A DNA stretch of 64,000 nt, taken from contig NC_048552.1 in NCBI RefSeq assembly GCF_902806685.2, forward strand, positions 13,729,662-13,793,661, in the 5' to 3' direction. This DNA is from Maniola hyperantus. Taxonomy: Eukaryota > Arthropoda > Insecta > Lepidoptera > Nymphalidae. The notes under the pieces are model-generated. The model saw only the letters and a list, made by a program, of their open reading frames with translations, ran no database searches and was not told where the DNA came from. Position 1 is the stretch's first letter. The number at the start of each line of letters is the position of its first letter. Shown here piece after piece: positions 11,035 through 22,047 of the stretch. The position numbers and the translations under genes are program-made.

Positions 11035-11430
11035 CCCTAAGACGGCGATAGCGGCGCTTGTCATACGACAGTTTGGGCGAGTTGGGCGCTCGGGCTGAGC
11101 AGCTGGTATCGCCGACTGCTTACTGCGACCCTGCAATAGTTGGCCGAGAGGCTCTACACATATCAGATCAACGCCCGAATGGCTTTAAGTAAAACGCATA
11201 CAAACTACGCAAAAAAATGGTTTCTTACTTTTTTCGTCTTATTTTCTGCCTGCCATAGAGGAGGTTGGCTGAATGTTGGATGCATCTAAAGTATGCGAGC
11301 TGCTCAGTGCTCACCCTCCAACACTAAGTCTCTGCCCAGCTTGGCTCTAGTGCAGCTGGTCGCAGCTCTCTCACAACGCTGTTCTTGTCGTATAGTAGTG
11401 TGTTTGTTTGTCGCAGGCGGCGCGAGCACG

Positions 11431-11500
11431 ATGTGCGCGTGCGCGTGGCGGCTGCACGCCTTCACCGCCGCGCTCGTGCTCGCCGCGCATCTCATCAAAG
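11431..11500 (+). CDS. Candidate host exon encoding a signal peptide (first coding exon)
   Basis: An ATG at 11431 opens 23 codons plus one base, ending exactly at a strong splice donor (AAAG then gtcagt at 11501). The peptide reads MCACAWRLHAF then TAALVLAAHLI then K: a basic residue after the start followed by an uninterrupted hydrophobic core, as in a secretory signal peptide. A plausible acceptor (tttgtttgtcgcag) ends at 11416, which would make the exon 11417-11500. The intron after it is phase 1, the usual phase for signal-peptide exons of secreted or membrane proteins such as immunoglobulin-superfamily genes. The local GC content is much higher than the surroundings. No downstream exon is visible in the remaining 52 kb, so the gene would have a giant intron, which is common for neuronal surface proteins. 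The gene is not identified. It could still be chance. Confidence 0.45.
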
Positions 11501-11762
11501 GTCAGTGCCTCTATACTATACTACACTTGCGCGCAACGCACAGAATGCTCAGCTGTGTGTCATGAACCTTTTTTTAAATGTATAGACCAGCGATGATGCG
11601 GCCTAAGATGGCCTCGTATCATACGAATAAAGACACTATTACAAAAGACCTACTTTCCGGGGGAGCATTTATGGGTTTTATTTTAATGAACATGACATAT
11701 TGCAATCTTAAAATTTACAATGTTGGTAAAGGGCTTTAGGGTTATCGTGAAGGGGCTTATAG

Positions 11763-14282
11763 TATACTTGTTCAATAATTGTAATTCGACTTGAGTCAAT
11801 CTCCTCTAGTCTCGTTGAAATTCTGTCAACCCACGCCAATGACTACTTAATCTTAGCTGGCGATTTTAACTTATCGAATGTTACGTGGACCGATTCCGGC
11901 CCCACTCTACAAAAACGTGGCACAGTGGAACTACAAAATGCTTTTTTAAATATTTTAGACATATGTAACCTTTCTGGCTTGGCACAACATAATACTATTT
12001 TGAACATTAAGGGTAATACTTTAGACCTCTTGTTTAGCAATGTTGATTTTGTTGTTCACCACGGCCCTAATCCTCTCGTTACAGAAGACGTATATCATCC
12101 ATGTCTGGAATTTAATCTTTCAAATCTACTTATTCATAATACTCGCCAGAAACCCGTTAAAAGGCCCAATTTCTATAAAGGGGACTATGTTAAAATAAAT
12201 GAATACCTATCAGAAATTATTTGGCACGATGTACTAGTAGCTGACTCAATTAATAAAATAACAAACATTTTTTACTCCATTCTAAATGATGCCATAAATA
12301 AATTTGTCCCAGTTAAAGTTAAATATAAATCTAATTTCCCTGTATGGTACTCTAAGTCTTTATCTCATATAGTGAAAGAAAAACTTCAAAAGCACAAGCA
12401 ATGGAAACAAAGTAGAAACCCTCGCGATTACGACGAGTTTGTAATACTCAGGGCTCGACAAAAACTTGTACAGAGCCAGTGTTACACCTCTTACACTCGG
12501 CGTATGCAATGCTATATCCGTAAAGATCCTAAACTTCTCTTTTCTTATACAAAATCCCTAAGAAATAGTGAACAAGGATATCCCACTAAGCTTACTCTGG
12601 GTAATACTACTTACTCTGATGAAACTTCAGCTTGTAACGGATTCAGTCAATATTTTGAGAGTGTCTTTGTAAAACCGGCTAGCTCGTACGATGTAACAAG
12701 TTCTATAAATATGAACCACAGTGAAACCATTTGTAAAATTACTGTAAGTGAAGATGATGTTTGTAAACTGCTGAAAACTTTAAAAACTAATAAGGGAGCG
12801 GGTAGTGATGGCATTCCACCTGTTTTTCTAAATAAGTGTGCTATCAAGTTAGCTATACCGCTCTCCATAATTTTTAACCTGTCCATTAATGTCTTCAGCA
12901 GTTTCCCTGACAAATGGAAAGAAGCACATATAGTACCCATACACAAAAGCGGATCAAAAACCCAAATAGAAAATTATCGACCTATATCAATCCTGAACGT
13001 GATGAGTAAGTTATTTGAAAAAGTGGTCTACAGACATATACGCCCCATTATAACTAGATCTATTCCATATGAACAGCACGGTTTCATGAAGAATCGTTCT
13101 ACCGTTACAAATTTGGCTGTTTTCACGGATTACGTACTGCAGAGCATGGACGACAGATGTCAAGTGGATGTGGTCTACACGGACTTCGAAAAAGCATTCG
13201 ACCGTGTAGATCATGTTATCCTACTTCAAAAACTAAGTGTACTTGGCATAAATGGGAGCTTGCTCCGGTGGTTCACTTCATACATTAAAAACCATATGCA
13301 AGCAGTTGTCTTGGGTAGTGCTAGAAGTGACTTCGTGACTATACCCTCAGGAGTACCTCAAGGGTCCATTCTAGGCCCCCTTTTATATAACGCCTATATA
13401 TTTGACATTGGAAGCTGCTTCCACCATGCGCAATACTTAATGTTTGCGGATGACAAAAAAGTTTTCGCCAAAATACGTTCCATTGAAGATTGTTATAAAT
13501 TACAAAAAGACCTCAATGCCTTGACAGAATACTACGCAAGGAACAGGATCTCAGTTAATGTTAAAAAGTGCCACCATATAACTTTGACTCGTAAAATAAA
13601 TATAATTGAATTTGACTACATAATCAATGGCACAAACTTACCCAGAGTGACTACCGTTAGAGATCTGGGTATCCAAGTTGATACTAAACTTTCAATGGAT
13701 GTCCATATTGATATGGTAGTAAATAGAGCTTACAAACAATTGGGTTTCATCAAACGGGTAACCCGTTCTTTTAGTAATGTGGAATGCATAAAAACACTTT
13801 ACTTCGCGTATGTCCGGAGTATTATAGAATATGCGTGTAATATCTGGTCGCCTCAATACATAATATATGCCCATAGGCTTGAAACCATACAGAGGCAGTT
13901 TCTTAAATACTTAGCTTTTAAAGACTTTAAAAAATTTAATAGTTATGAGGAAGCGTGTACTCACTACGGTATCGGCTCACTGGAACATAGAAGGGAACAA
14001 TGTGATATGTTGTTACTGCAAGCAATTTTAACCGGCTCAATCGATTGTCCTAGCTTACTCTCAGCCTTTTCATTTAATGCTCAACCTTTAAGAACGCGTC
14101 ACACGCGCCTTCTAAATGTTCCCAAATCTAACTCAAATTATGCGCGAAATTCTATAATTCCACGCTTGGTACGTACTTATAACAATCAGTTCGCTGAGTT
14201 TGACTTATTTTACCTATCAAACAATAAATTTAAAAAGGAATTAAGAAACTATCATCGTAAAACAAAAAAAAAAAGTAGCTAA
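11763..14282 (+). CDS. LINE ORF2: endonuclease C-terminus + reverse transcriptase
   Basis: This is the partial replicative protein of a non-LTR retrotransposon. The frame is open from 11763; a TAG at 11760 precedes it, and there is no natural start codon because the element is 5'-truncated. The last endonuclease motif AGDFN is at about 11856-11870. Numbering residues from the GTG at 11925, reverse-transcriptase block A reads YTDFEKAFDRVDH at 418, a PSGVPQGSILGPLLYN block follows, and the catalytic motif FADD is at 507-510. The thumb-like region with ECIKTLYFAYVRSIIEYA and a Cys-poor C-terminus complete it. About 840 codons without a stop suggest a fairly young copy. FADDKK at the active site and the block order place it in the Jockey superfamily or CR1 group by resemblance only. 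It cannot make new insertions by itself without the missing endonuclease. Confidence 0.85.
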   Translation, partial: YTCSIIVIRLESISSSLVEILSTHANDYLILAGDFNLSNVTWTDSGPTLQKRGTVELQNAFLNILDICNLSGLAQHNTILNIKGNTLDLLFSNVDFVVHHGPNPLVTEDVYHPCLEFNLSNLLIHNTRQKPVKRPNFYKGDYVKINEYLSEIIWHDVLVADSINKITNIFYSILNDAINKFVPVKVKYKSNFPVWYSKSLSHIVKEKLQKHKQWKQSRNPRDYDEFVILRARQKLVQSQCYTSYTRRMQCYIRKDPKLLFSYTKSLRNSEQGYPTKLTLGNTTYSDETSACNGFSQYFESVFVKPASSYDVTSSINMNHSETICKITVSEDDVCKLLKTLKTNKGAGSDGIPPVFLNKCAIKLAIPLSIIFNLSINVFSSFPDKWKEAHIVPIHKSGSKTQIENYRPISILNVMSKLFEKVVYRHIRPIITRSIPYEQHGFMKNRSTVTNLAVFTDYVLQSMDDRCQVDVVYTDFEKAFDRVDHVILLQKLSVLGINGSLLRWFTSYIKNHMQAVVLGSARSDFVTIPSGVPQGSILGPLLYNAYIFDIGSCFHHAQYLMFADDKKVFAKIRSIEDCYKLQKDLNALTEYYARNRISVNVKKCHHITLTRKINIIEFDYIINGTNLPRVTTVRDLGIQVDTKLSMDVHIDMVVNRAYKQLGFIKRVTRSFSNVECIKTLYFAYVRSIIEYACNIWSPQYIIYAHRLETIQRQFLKYLAFKDFKKFNSYEEACTHYGIGSLEHRREQCDMLLLQAILTGSIDCPSLLSAFSFNAQPLRTRHTRLLNVPKSNSNYARNSIIPRLVRTYNNQFAEFDLFYLSNNKFKKELRNYHRKTKKKSS

Positions 14283-14316
14283 CATCTAAATATGCATGCA
14301 ATCATACACTCCCATT

Positions 14317-14406
14317 TACACACACACACACACATGCACACACGCTCACACATACTCATAAGCACACACTCACATACGCATACACACACACACAATCATA
14401 CACACA
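14317..14406. repeat. Imperfect (CA)n in LINE 3' region
   Basis: Interrupted CA dinucleotide runs immediately after the LINE stop codon, within its probable 3' untranslated region. Confidence 0.85.
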
Positions 14407-14605
14407 CTGTTGTAATTTTATTTTATTATTGTATATACCTACATTTATTCTAACTCTATTCTGTTAAAATAGTTTAATTATAATTTTAAGTAATCTCTTT
14501 TGGCCTTCTGTTATACCTAGATTTAAATTTAAATAATAATTATGTATTTACGCTGTTGATTACTTTCAAATAAACAAAAATAAAAAAATAAAAATAAGTA
14601 ATCAT

Positions 14606-14954
14606 TACAAATAATGTTATTTAAGTTTATATTCACCGGAACTGAATCGTTTCTATCGGGACATAAGTGAGGTTATGTCCTTTGTGATCGGCATATGCAG
14701 TCGCAAGAGTATTAAAAGCTTTTATGAAAACAGCCACATATACGATAGTGGCTGTATTCCACGGAGTTGTGCAAGCCTATATAAGTGCTACATTTACTTG
14801 CAACGAAATTATATTTACCTAAATATTTAACTATGTGGATTCAAACGAATCCCTTTAATTAATTTTATGGACACTATGCTACCCATTTTTTACATAAAAC
14901 TGAAATTGATAAAGTACATAATTTTAATTTGATCATTAAAAATGTACGGACACT
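14606..14954. other. AT-rich non-coding DNA
   Basis: No supported feature. Confidence 0.5.
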
Positions 14955-15128
14955 GACATCCCACACTATGGCGTTCGGAATACGACATCCCACACTATGG
15001 CGTTCGGAATACGACATCCCACACTATGGCGTTCGGAATACGACATCCCACACTATGGCGTTCGGAATACGACATCCCACACTATGGCGTTCGGAATACG
15101 ACATCCCACACTATGGCGTTCGGAATAC
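14955..15128. repeat. 29-bp tandem repeat, 6 copies
   Basis: Six essentially identical 29-bp units beginning 'gacatcccacactatggcg'. The His/Tyr-rich open frame across it is an artefact. Confidence 0.95.
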
Positions 15129-15670
15129 GGAGTAGAATAAGCATTCAATAAACAGTAGCGATTTCGAAATTATTATAAGACTTTGAATGTTACAGCAAAA
15201 GTTTTTGAAAAATAATTATTCAATTTATTATTGTAGATACTTATTTTTTTCAAAAATGATGTAATCAAAACGCCTGTTTCATGTATTTTGTCGCTTTCCT
15301 ACGCCGGTACGTCATGTGAGTGAAACAGAGGACACAGTTTGTATGCCATGCATAAGAAACTTCACCTACGTTGCGTGTTTCGTGGTCATCTCCTTAATTA
15401 TTTTGATTTTAATGTAATGGTATTTCAAGACTACAAGAGGTAGTGTTTCGGAACGCCGAGTTTACTGAGAAGAACATTTCTCTGCTTCTCGAGACATTGA
15501 AAGCAATAGTGTTTAGTTCGACTAAGGAAGGATAGAGCAGGAGGTACTGAGGAATACGGAACGAAGGAGAGGGACGGGGGTACAAGAGGACTCGCTGTCG
15601 GTGACACGTCCTCGCAGCAGTGTGACAATGACAAGGGAAATGAAAGCAATAGATTTCGATATCGGCGTCT
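15129..15670. other. Non-coding, nothing recognised
   Basis: No gene or transposon is recognisable. Confidence 0.5.
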
Positions 15671-15748
15671 ATTGTATTGTGTATTGTGTACTGTGTACTG
15701 TGTACTGTGTACTGTGTACTGTGTACTGTGTACTGTGTAGTGTGTACT
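15671..15748. repeat. 7-bp (GTGTACT)n minisatellite
   Basis: About ten heptamer copies, the first ones being 'gtgtatt' variants. Confidence 0.95.
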
Positions 15749-16246
15749 CGTGCAAGAGGGTCGCCTCTCTACGAGTATAGATAACAATTAGTTTTTCTGT
15801 CTTGTATCGATACTTAATACCGTCGTTTTAATCTTAAGAATATAGTTATCAAAAATTGTTAGTTTGGTACATAAACGACGATAAGCTAACTGATCCGTCC
15901 AGTAGTTTGAACTCAGCGTTGATAGATCGGTTAGTCAGTCAGCTTTTCCTTTTATATATTTAGGTTAACTCAATATACCGGATGTAATATTTACAAGCAG
16001 TGTATAAAAAATAGTAATTTTTATTTAACTAAAATATAGACTAGCACTTGGCTGCAATCAGACTTGGTGCAAGTGATGACGCGTCCTAAGACGGAGCGCG
16101 CTTGCCTAGAAGATGTCTATGCACTCTTCACATGAGTAAAATACAAATAAAATAAGCTTAGTACTAAGTACCAGCAAAAGCTTATTTTCTCTTTGTGACA
16201 GTTACGTGGCGCTCGTAATGTCTACTAAACTATTTCAGTGAGCGCT
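15749..16246. other. Non-coding; weak repeat fragment at 15890-15960
   Basis: 15890-15960 ('ctgatccgtccagtagtttg' then 'agcgttgatagatcggttag') resembles an internal part of the repeat at 55320-55500. The rest shows nothing. Confidence 0.4.
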
Positions 16247-16311
16247 GGTTGCCGGTTGCCGGTTGCCGGTTGCCGGTTGCCGGTTGCGGGTTGCCGGTTG
16301 CCGGTTGCCGG
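16247..16311. repeat. 7-bp (GGTTGCC)n minisatellite
   Basis: Nine heptamer copies, one of them GGTTGCG. Confidence 0.95.
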
Positions 16312-16451
16312 CTACATTGACCCGACTAAATATAATATCTTTCTGTTTCCATAATCTCACCCTTGTATAACAATGTACGTACACATTTTCTACGAGTAAT
16401 AAACTTGTAAGATTATAAAACTAACATAGTTAAATTGTAATTTAGTTGCAT

Positions 16452-16508
16452 GTCGTAGCGGTGATGTAGCAGCGCTACGACAGCTACGGCGCGGCGCTAC
16501 GTGCTACG
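16452..16508. repeat. Inverted repeat in a GCTACG-rich patch
   Basis: GTCGTAGCG at 16452-16460 is the exact reverse complement of CGCTACGAC at 16473-16481, forming a 9-bp stem with a 12-nt loop. More 'gctacg' copies follow to 16508. A similar GCTACG-rich patch occurs at 54760-54830. Confidence 0.6.
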
Positions 16509-16895
16509 TAAATATAAATAAATAAATAAATAATAATTATGTGGTGTGGTTTATTATAATTTTACAATATAAGATACGTAATTACAATATACAAGCTTTC
16601 ATTCTAGGCTCCGCTGAGTTTAAACTCTGATTAAACTGAATCTCGAGTTCATGCCAATTATTTCCGAGCTAAGTTGACTAAGTATTTAATCATTATATTA
16701 AACATTTGAACTGCGACAGTATAACATCATTCGGCAAAGTGTGTCAATACATACAAACAAACAGAAACACTTGCTATTTAATTTCAATAAGAGGCAACGT
16801 TAATGGTAAAACTTGACGATTCAAAAATATTTGTAAAAGTTTAACTGAATTAAAAAAACTATGGCGAAATATATTATACTAAGTAAATAGGTGAT
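16509..16895. other. AT-rich non-coding DNA
   Basis: A short (aaat)n run at 16509-16532 and nothing else supported. Confidence 0.5.
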
Positions 16896-16980
16896 ACATT
16901 AGTATGGGATATCCTCACATAATTCAGCACACATCACACATTAGTATGGGATATCCTCACATACAGCATACATCACACAT
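16896..16980. repeat. 42-bp direct duplication
   Basis: Two copies of a unit beginning 'acattagtatgggatatcct' (16896 and 16938), the second three bases shorter. Confidence 0.9.
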
Positions 16981-17007
16981 TTTCACATGAATTAATTCGG
17001 CAATTTT

Positions 17008-17235
17008 TAGGTTTCCGTACCGGAAAGGTGATCTCGGAAACCTTTATTAAGCCTCCGCTGTCCGTCCGTCTATTCGTCCATCGGTCTGTCTGTCAGCGAG
17101 CTGTACCTCATGAATCATTATAATTATGTAGAGAGTTGAAATTTTCAACGTATTACAGATAATAAAAAAATTCAAAATGTGGATGAAAAAAAAAACCATA
17201 ATCTTGTGCAGAACCCTTTGTGACCGAGTGTGACT
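17008..17235 (+). repeat. Lepidopteran dispersed repeat ('taggtttccgtacc')
   Basis: Starts 'taggtttccgtacc', includes 'cctccgctgtccgtccgtct' and 'ctgtacctcatgaatc' and ends near 'gcagaaccctttgtgaccga'. I recognise this motif order as a common lepidopteran element of unresolved class. Confidence 0.6.
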
Positions 17236-17485
17236 GTGTATATGCGGGAGGCCCAGTGACTGCGACCTTTATGTCGAAGATTCATAAATGCATTATAATA
17301 TATCCGATTGTACTGCTCCGCTATGCCAAGTTCTATATACTATTGTATAGAGCAGAATATACATCGAATCGTATCGAACAATCGTTATCAAAGCGATCAA
17401 ATTGACCGAACACAATTTAATTGCCAACGAGTGAAGCGAATGATCGCTTTCAATAAATATCTACTTCGGCATAAAGTGCTTTCTT

Positions 17486-18799
17486 TGTGGTGGCTCTGCC
17501 CCTAACGGTCCCAGGTCCCAGGACCGCCAGACGCTACTTCGTGTTGAAGCTATGTAGCTGTGGTGGCTCTGCCCCTAACGGTCCCAGGTCCCAGGACCGC
17601 CAGACGCTACTTCGTGTTGAAGCTATGTAGCTGTGGTGGCTCTGCCCCTAACGGTCCCAGGTCCCAGGACCGCCAGACGCTACTTCGTGTTGAAGCTATG
17701 TAGCTGTGGTGGCTCTGCCCCTAACGGTCCGAGGTCCCAGGACCGCCAGACGCTACTTCGTGTTGAAGCTATGTAGCTGTGGTGGCTCTGCCCCTAACGG
17801 TCCGAGTTCCCAGGACCGCCAGACGCTACTTCGTGTTGAAGCTATGTAGCTGTGGTGGCTCTGCCCCTAACGGTCCGAGGTCCCAGGACCGCCAGACGCT
17901 ACTTCGTGTTGAAGCTATGTAGCTGTGGTGGCTCTGCCCCTAACGGTCCGAGGTCCCAGGACCGCCAGACGCTACTTCGTGTTGAAGCTATGTAGCTGTG
18001 GTGGCTCTGCCCCTAACGGTCCGAGGTCCCAGGACCGCCAGACGCTACTTCGTGTTGAAGCTATGTAGCTGTGGTGGCTCTGCCCCTAACGGTCCGAGGT
18101 CCCAGGACCGCCAGACGCTACTTCGTGTTGAAGCTATGTAGCTGTGGTGGCTCTGCCCCTAACGGTCCGAGGTCCCAGGACCGCCAGACGCTACTTCGTG
18201 TTGAAGCTATGTAGCTGTGGTGGCTCTGCCCCTAACGGTCCGAGGTCCCAGGACCGCCAGACGCTACTTCGTGTTGAAGCTATGTAGCTGTGGTGGCTCT
18301 GCCCCTAACGGTCCGAGGTCCCAGGACCGCCAGACGCTACTTCGTGTTGAAGCTATGTAGCTGTGGTGGCTCTGCCCCTAACGGTCCGAGGTCCCAGGAC
18401 CGCCAGACGCTACTTCGTGTTGAAGCTATGTAGCTGTGGTGGCTCTGCCCCTAACGGTCCGAGGTCCCAGGACCGCCAGACGCTACTTCGTGTTGAAGCT
18501 ATGTAGCTGTGGTGGCTCTGCCCCTAACGGTCCGAGGTCCCAGGACCGCCAGACGCTACTTCGTGTTGAAGCTATGTAGCTGTGGTGGCTCTGCCCCTAA
18601 CGGTCCGAGGTCCCAGGACCGCCAGACGCTACTTCGTGTTGAAGCTATGTAGCTGTGGTGGCTCTGCCCCTAACGGTCCGAGGTCCCAGGACCGCCAGAC
18701 GCTACTTCGTGTTGAAGCTATGTAGCTGTGGTGGCTCTGCCCCTAACGGTCCGAGGTCCCAGGACCGCCAGACGCTACTTCGTGTTGAAGCTATGTAGC
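17486..18799. repeat. 73-bp satellite array, 18 copies
   Basis: Eighteen head-to-tail 73-bp units (starts at 17486, 17559 ... 18727). The first three carry 'cggtcccagg' where later ones have 'cggtccgagg', and the fifth has a 'gagttccc' variant. All later units look identical. Each unit contains the inverted pair CGGTCC ... GGACCG, a potential 6-bp stem. Stop codons in the unit prevent long frames. Confidence 0.97.
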
Positions 18800-18967
18800 T
18801 TCTCCGCTTGCTGGTTGCTATCAGCAGCTGCGTGGGTGTGGTTGCTGTAATTAATTGGTAATATTATAAACTACGTATATTATATGACTTACATTACCTA
18901 GACTCACCCCGCAAATGTTTGGTCTTCAGCTCGTGGTTTTTGCTGGTGCCGCACTTGTTCCATCCGC

Positions 18968-19002
18968 CCGCAATCCGCAATCCGCAATCCGCAATCCGCA
19001 AT
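18968..19002. repeat. 7-bp (CCGCAAT)n minisatellite
   Basis: Five perfect heptamer copies. Confidence 0.95.
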
Positions 19003-20276
19003 AATAGCCCATATATTTATTGTTTAACCCCAACCGCCTTAATACACTACTTCTATATTTTCCATTTTATTCTGAGTGACAATGTCTTGTTATGTTTTTC
19101 CTGTATCGTGTGCTTTATAAAGTGTGCCAGTAGGTACCTATTATTGCGACTGCAAAGGTTTTGTGTACACAAATACTGAACAGTTGTGTGTATTTTTACC
19201 GCACGCATATTTGGTAGCTTGTACTATATGTTATGTAGCTGTTCATGAGCTGTTCAAACATATCAGTTGCTAAATGTCATCATTCGCTTTTCTTAACATC
19301 TGAGTGTTGATTTTTATGTATAATTCCTGAGTATTATAATATAAAAACTACAACGCAGATCACAATTAATATTAAAATATAAGTATGTTATTTTTTGCAA
19401 GCTTTAAAGCGTCTGGCATAATTCACTACCGACGAGAAGTGGCTGGCAGTATTGAATAAAATTAATAACAATAAACTGTAAAACATACATAAAAATCAGC
19501 ACTCATACTTTTACAAAATTCAGTTATACTTTTAATTTTAGCAGCTGATATCTATACATTCCAGCGAATAAACGTATTATTTATTATTATTTGTTTATTT
19601 ATTTGGCCGTTGAAACAAGCAGATAACATACATACCTTCGTTAAACGTGCACACTGACACTACTCTATGCGACACATTGTGTTTCTCAGAAAGTAAATAG
19701 AGTCTGGCGCTCCTGGGATCGCGCTCTATTACATTGTCAATCGTATAAGCTTTTATTTTACAGTCAATTATTGTACCCGACGGAGCGCGAGGGAGGCGGA
19801 GAGAGGCAGAGGGAGGCAGAGGGAGGCAGAGGCTCCATGTACCAAACTTTAGCGTTTTTGGTGGAAAATTTATTGCTGTTCGGTTTTAAGTTTCAACTGA
19901 AATAAGTTATTAAATAGTAATTAATGTCACTTGAAATAATTTACCAGTATGATTATAATCTCGAAATTGTTTGGAGAGAATTATATTTAACTTGTATGCA
20001 GTTTTGCAATAACGAGTCTCAAGCTGTTCACACATTGTTTTAACGTATGTGCCGTACGTCATTATGGATAATTTAAATTATGGTTTGATGGCTACTGACC
20101 AAAATTGTATCGCAATGTAACATTCGCAACGAACATGAGCAATTACATGTCCTTCAAATAATACAGGTTAGTTCTCAACTTAGATATATTGGGTTCGCAC
20201 TACTTTCGCACTGACAATGATTTCATATAACCCACGACTTATATTAATAGTATCGCATTTTAGATTACTCATAAAT
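19003..20276. other. AT-rich non-coding DNA with a purine-rich patch
   Basis: 19789-19833 is an imperfect ~10-bp G/A-rich repeat ('gaggcagaggg'). The remaining ~1.2 kb shows no gene, array or known repeat. Confidence 0.5.
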
Positions 20277-20342
20277 CATAATTATGTTACTTGCTTACTC
20301 GATTCCTAACATAATTATGTTACTTGCTACTCGATTCCTAAC
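20277..20342. repeat. ~33-bp direct duplication
   Basis: Two adjacent copies of 'cataattatgttacttgct' followed by 'ctcgattcctaa', differing by a 2-base insertion. Confidence 0.9.
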
Positions 20343-20914
20343 TAAATTTTTGACAATGCCACTTACGATGCCATAGGTTGCGTTAAATTGAAAAATTCTA
20401 TTTGTGTGTGTGTATCTTTACTCATTAGAAATGAAATCCTTACTGCTGCGCTTGAATAATTCAGACACGTACATTCCTATGATTTCTTTATGTCAGAAGT
20501 GCGTGTCAACAGTTCATGCGATAATTCATTAAAAGGAGGAAAGAAAAGCAATGTGTGAGAATTCCCTTATCATTAATGTCAGTCAGCGCGATAACACTAA
20601 GCTTGCACTTTTTGCACTTTCGTGACGAAGGAAAGGCTTTCTAAAGTTATAATGCACTCGTGACGCGAGGAACACGTCGCGTCGCGTCTTTGCACTGATC
20701 CTTAACACCTTGATATTTATTATATTATACTTAAAATAATTAAAGTGTTTTACCCTTACTGCTTTATTTTCCTACATACAAGAGTTATAATAGTTTGGTC
20801 TTTTTAATTAATTCGTAAGTACAAATACTCTGTTATTAACTCTTACGGAATAAAGACGTAACAATACTCGACCCCTCAAAGGTTTCCTGAACTTTGCGTA
20901 CACGATATTATGAC
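20343..20914. other. Non-coding, nothing recognised
   Basis: No supported feature. Confidence 0.5.
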
Positions 20915-21065
20915 GCTGTAACTGGCTACAGTGGTTAGGACGTCCGCCTCTTGGTCAGAGGCGGCCTCTTGGTCAGAGGCCAGGGGCTTGATTGAAGTCA
21001 TTACAAATCACTTGGTTTAACGGTGAAGGGACTTCAAACCTGTGAAGTCTGCCAATCGGCCGCGT
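20915..21065 (+). mobile_element. Truncated tRNA-derived SINE
   Basis: Head remnant 'tggctacagtggttaggacg' with a duplicated 'cctcttggtcagagg' and a degraded B box ('ggggcttgattgaag'), followed by body motifs 'ttggtttaacggtgaagg' and 'gtgaagtctgccaatcggc'. The same family as the SINE at 5485, inactive. Confidence 0.55.
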
Positions 21066-21340
21066 TCTGCAGGAAGGTGTTCGATCAGCAGTTGTTCTAC
21101 GGCGTGCTGTTCGCTAGTGCTTCGTGTCAGCGCGCCGCAAATGTTTCCGTTCGTGCGGATGCGCCGCGCGGACACGACGCGCGTGCAGCACGTCACAGCA
21201 CGCCAGCGGCATTTGCATTGCATCGCTCGCGTCTAATGCCTCGCGATATAGCGCACATTTGTGATAACCTTATCTTAGTCTTCCAAGTGCTAACTTAGGA
21301 TTTTAGGTGGTTTCAAAGTTTCATTTTAGTTTTATTTTAT

Positions 21341-21547
21341 ACTAGGTGGTAGGTGATGCCTGCGACTTCGTCCGCTGTAGAAACTCTTCAATTTTCCGAG
21401 ATAAAATACTTTTTATGTATTAACCCATGTCCGCCCCCGGGATGCAAGATATCTTTGTATCGAATGTCATAATCGGTTGAATGGATGGACCGTGAAAACG
21501 TAGTAAACAGACAGACACACTTTCGCATTTATAACGTTAGTATGGAT
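21341..21547 (+). repeat. Abundant lepidopteran repeat, near complete
   Basis: Begins 'actaggtggtaggtgatgcc' then 'tgcgacttcgtccgc', and ends with 'cagacagacacactttcgca' followed by 'tttataacgttagtatgga'. The 3' end 'acactttcgcatttataa' is characteristic of the family. Non-coding. Confidence 0.65.
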
Positions 21548-21666
21548 TTACCGATCCGTAATCGGCGTCAAACTATGCCTTATTGACCATAAATGGATAT
21601 AGAATCCGCATATTCTTAATTCTATGACACTACAATATGTATACCGTTACCGGTGCTCGGGCGTCG

Positions 21667-21730
21667 CGCGGCGCCTCGAGGCGAGGGCTGTGGCGCGGCG
21701 CCTCGAGGCGAGGGCTGTGGCGCGGCGCGA
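21667..21730. repeat. 27-bp GC-rich direct repeat
   Basis: Two full copies (21667-21693, 21694-21720) and a partial third of a unit beginning 'cgcggcgcctcgaggcgag', which itself contains the palindrome 'gcctcgaggc'. Confidence 0.9.
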
Positions 21731-21829
21731 GTGTAGGAGATGCAGCGGCGGAGTGTACAGACAGACGAACAGTAACGAGCGCCGACGGCGACACTTGACC
21801 GACTTCTCGCGAGATATTAGTTTGACTGC

Positions 21830-21860
21830 GACGAGCGACGAGCGACGAGCGACGAGCGAC
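21830..21860. repeat. 7-bp (GACGAGC)n minisatellite
   Basis: About 4.4 heptamer copies. Confidence 0.9.
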
Positions 21861-22047
21861 GGAAATAGACGACGGAATAAAGGCTCGCCAAATTTGCAAG
21901 TTAACACTTTTTCTATAGACATAAGTAATATGCGTACTATAATATTGCAGACGAAAATCCGCATATTGTTTCCTCATAAAAATTCACATTATTGTTATGA
22001 AAATGCGGCCTTTAAAGTGACTTTGCTCACATGGATTATGATTTGTA

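Larger units (their letters stand above)
11763..14605 (+). mobile_element. 5'-truncated non-LTR retrotransposon (Jockey/CR1-group LINE)
   Basis: A continuous open frame (11763-14282) runs from the end of an endonuclease domain through a complete reverse transcriptase, followed by about 320 bp of AT- and CA-rich 3' sequence ending in A-rich 'aataaacaaaaataaaaaaa'. The 5' end (most of the endonuclease and any ORF1) is missing, as expected for incomplete target-primed reverse transcription. No clear target duplication was found. The exact clade is not settled. Confidence 0.8.

Noticed and set aside
11293..11565. 90-codon single-exon gene
   Set aside because: The frame runs past a strong splice donor at 11501 and starts in unremarkable sequence; only 11431-11500 looks like coding sequence.
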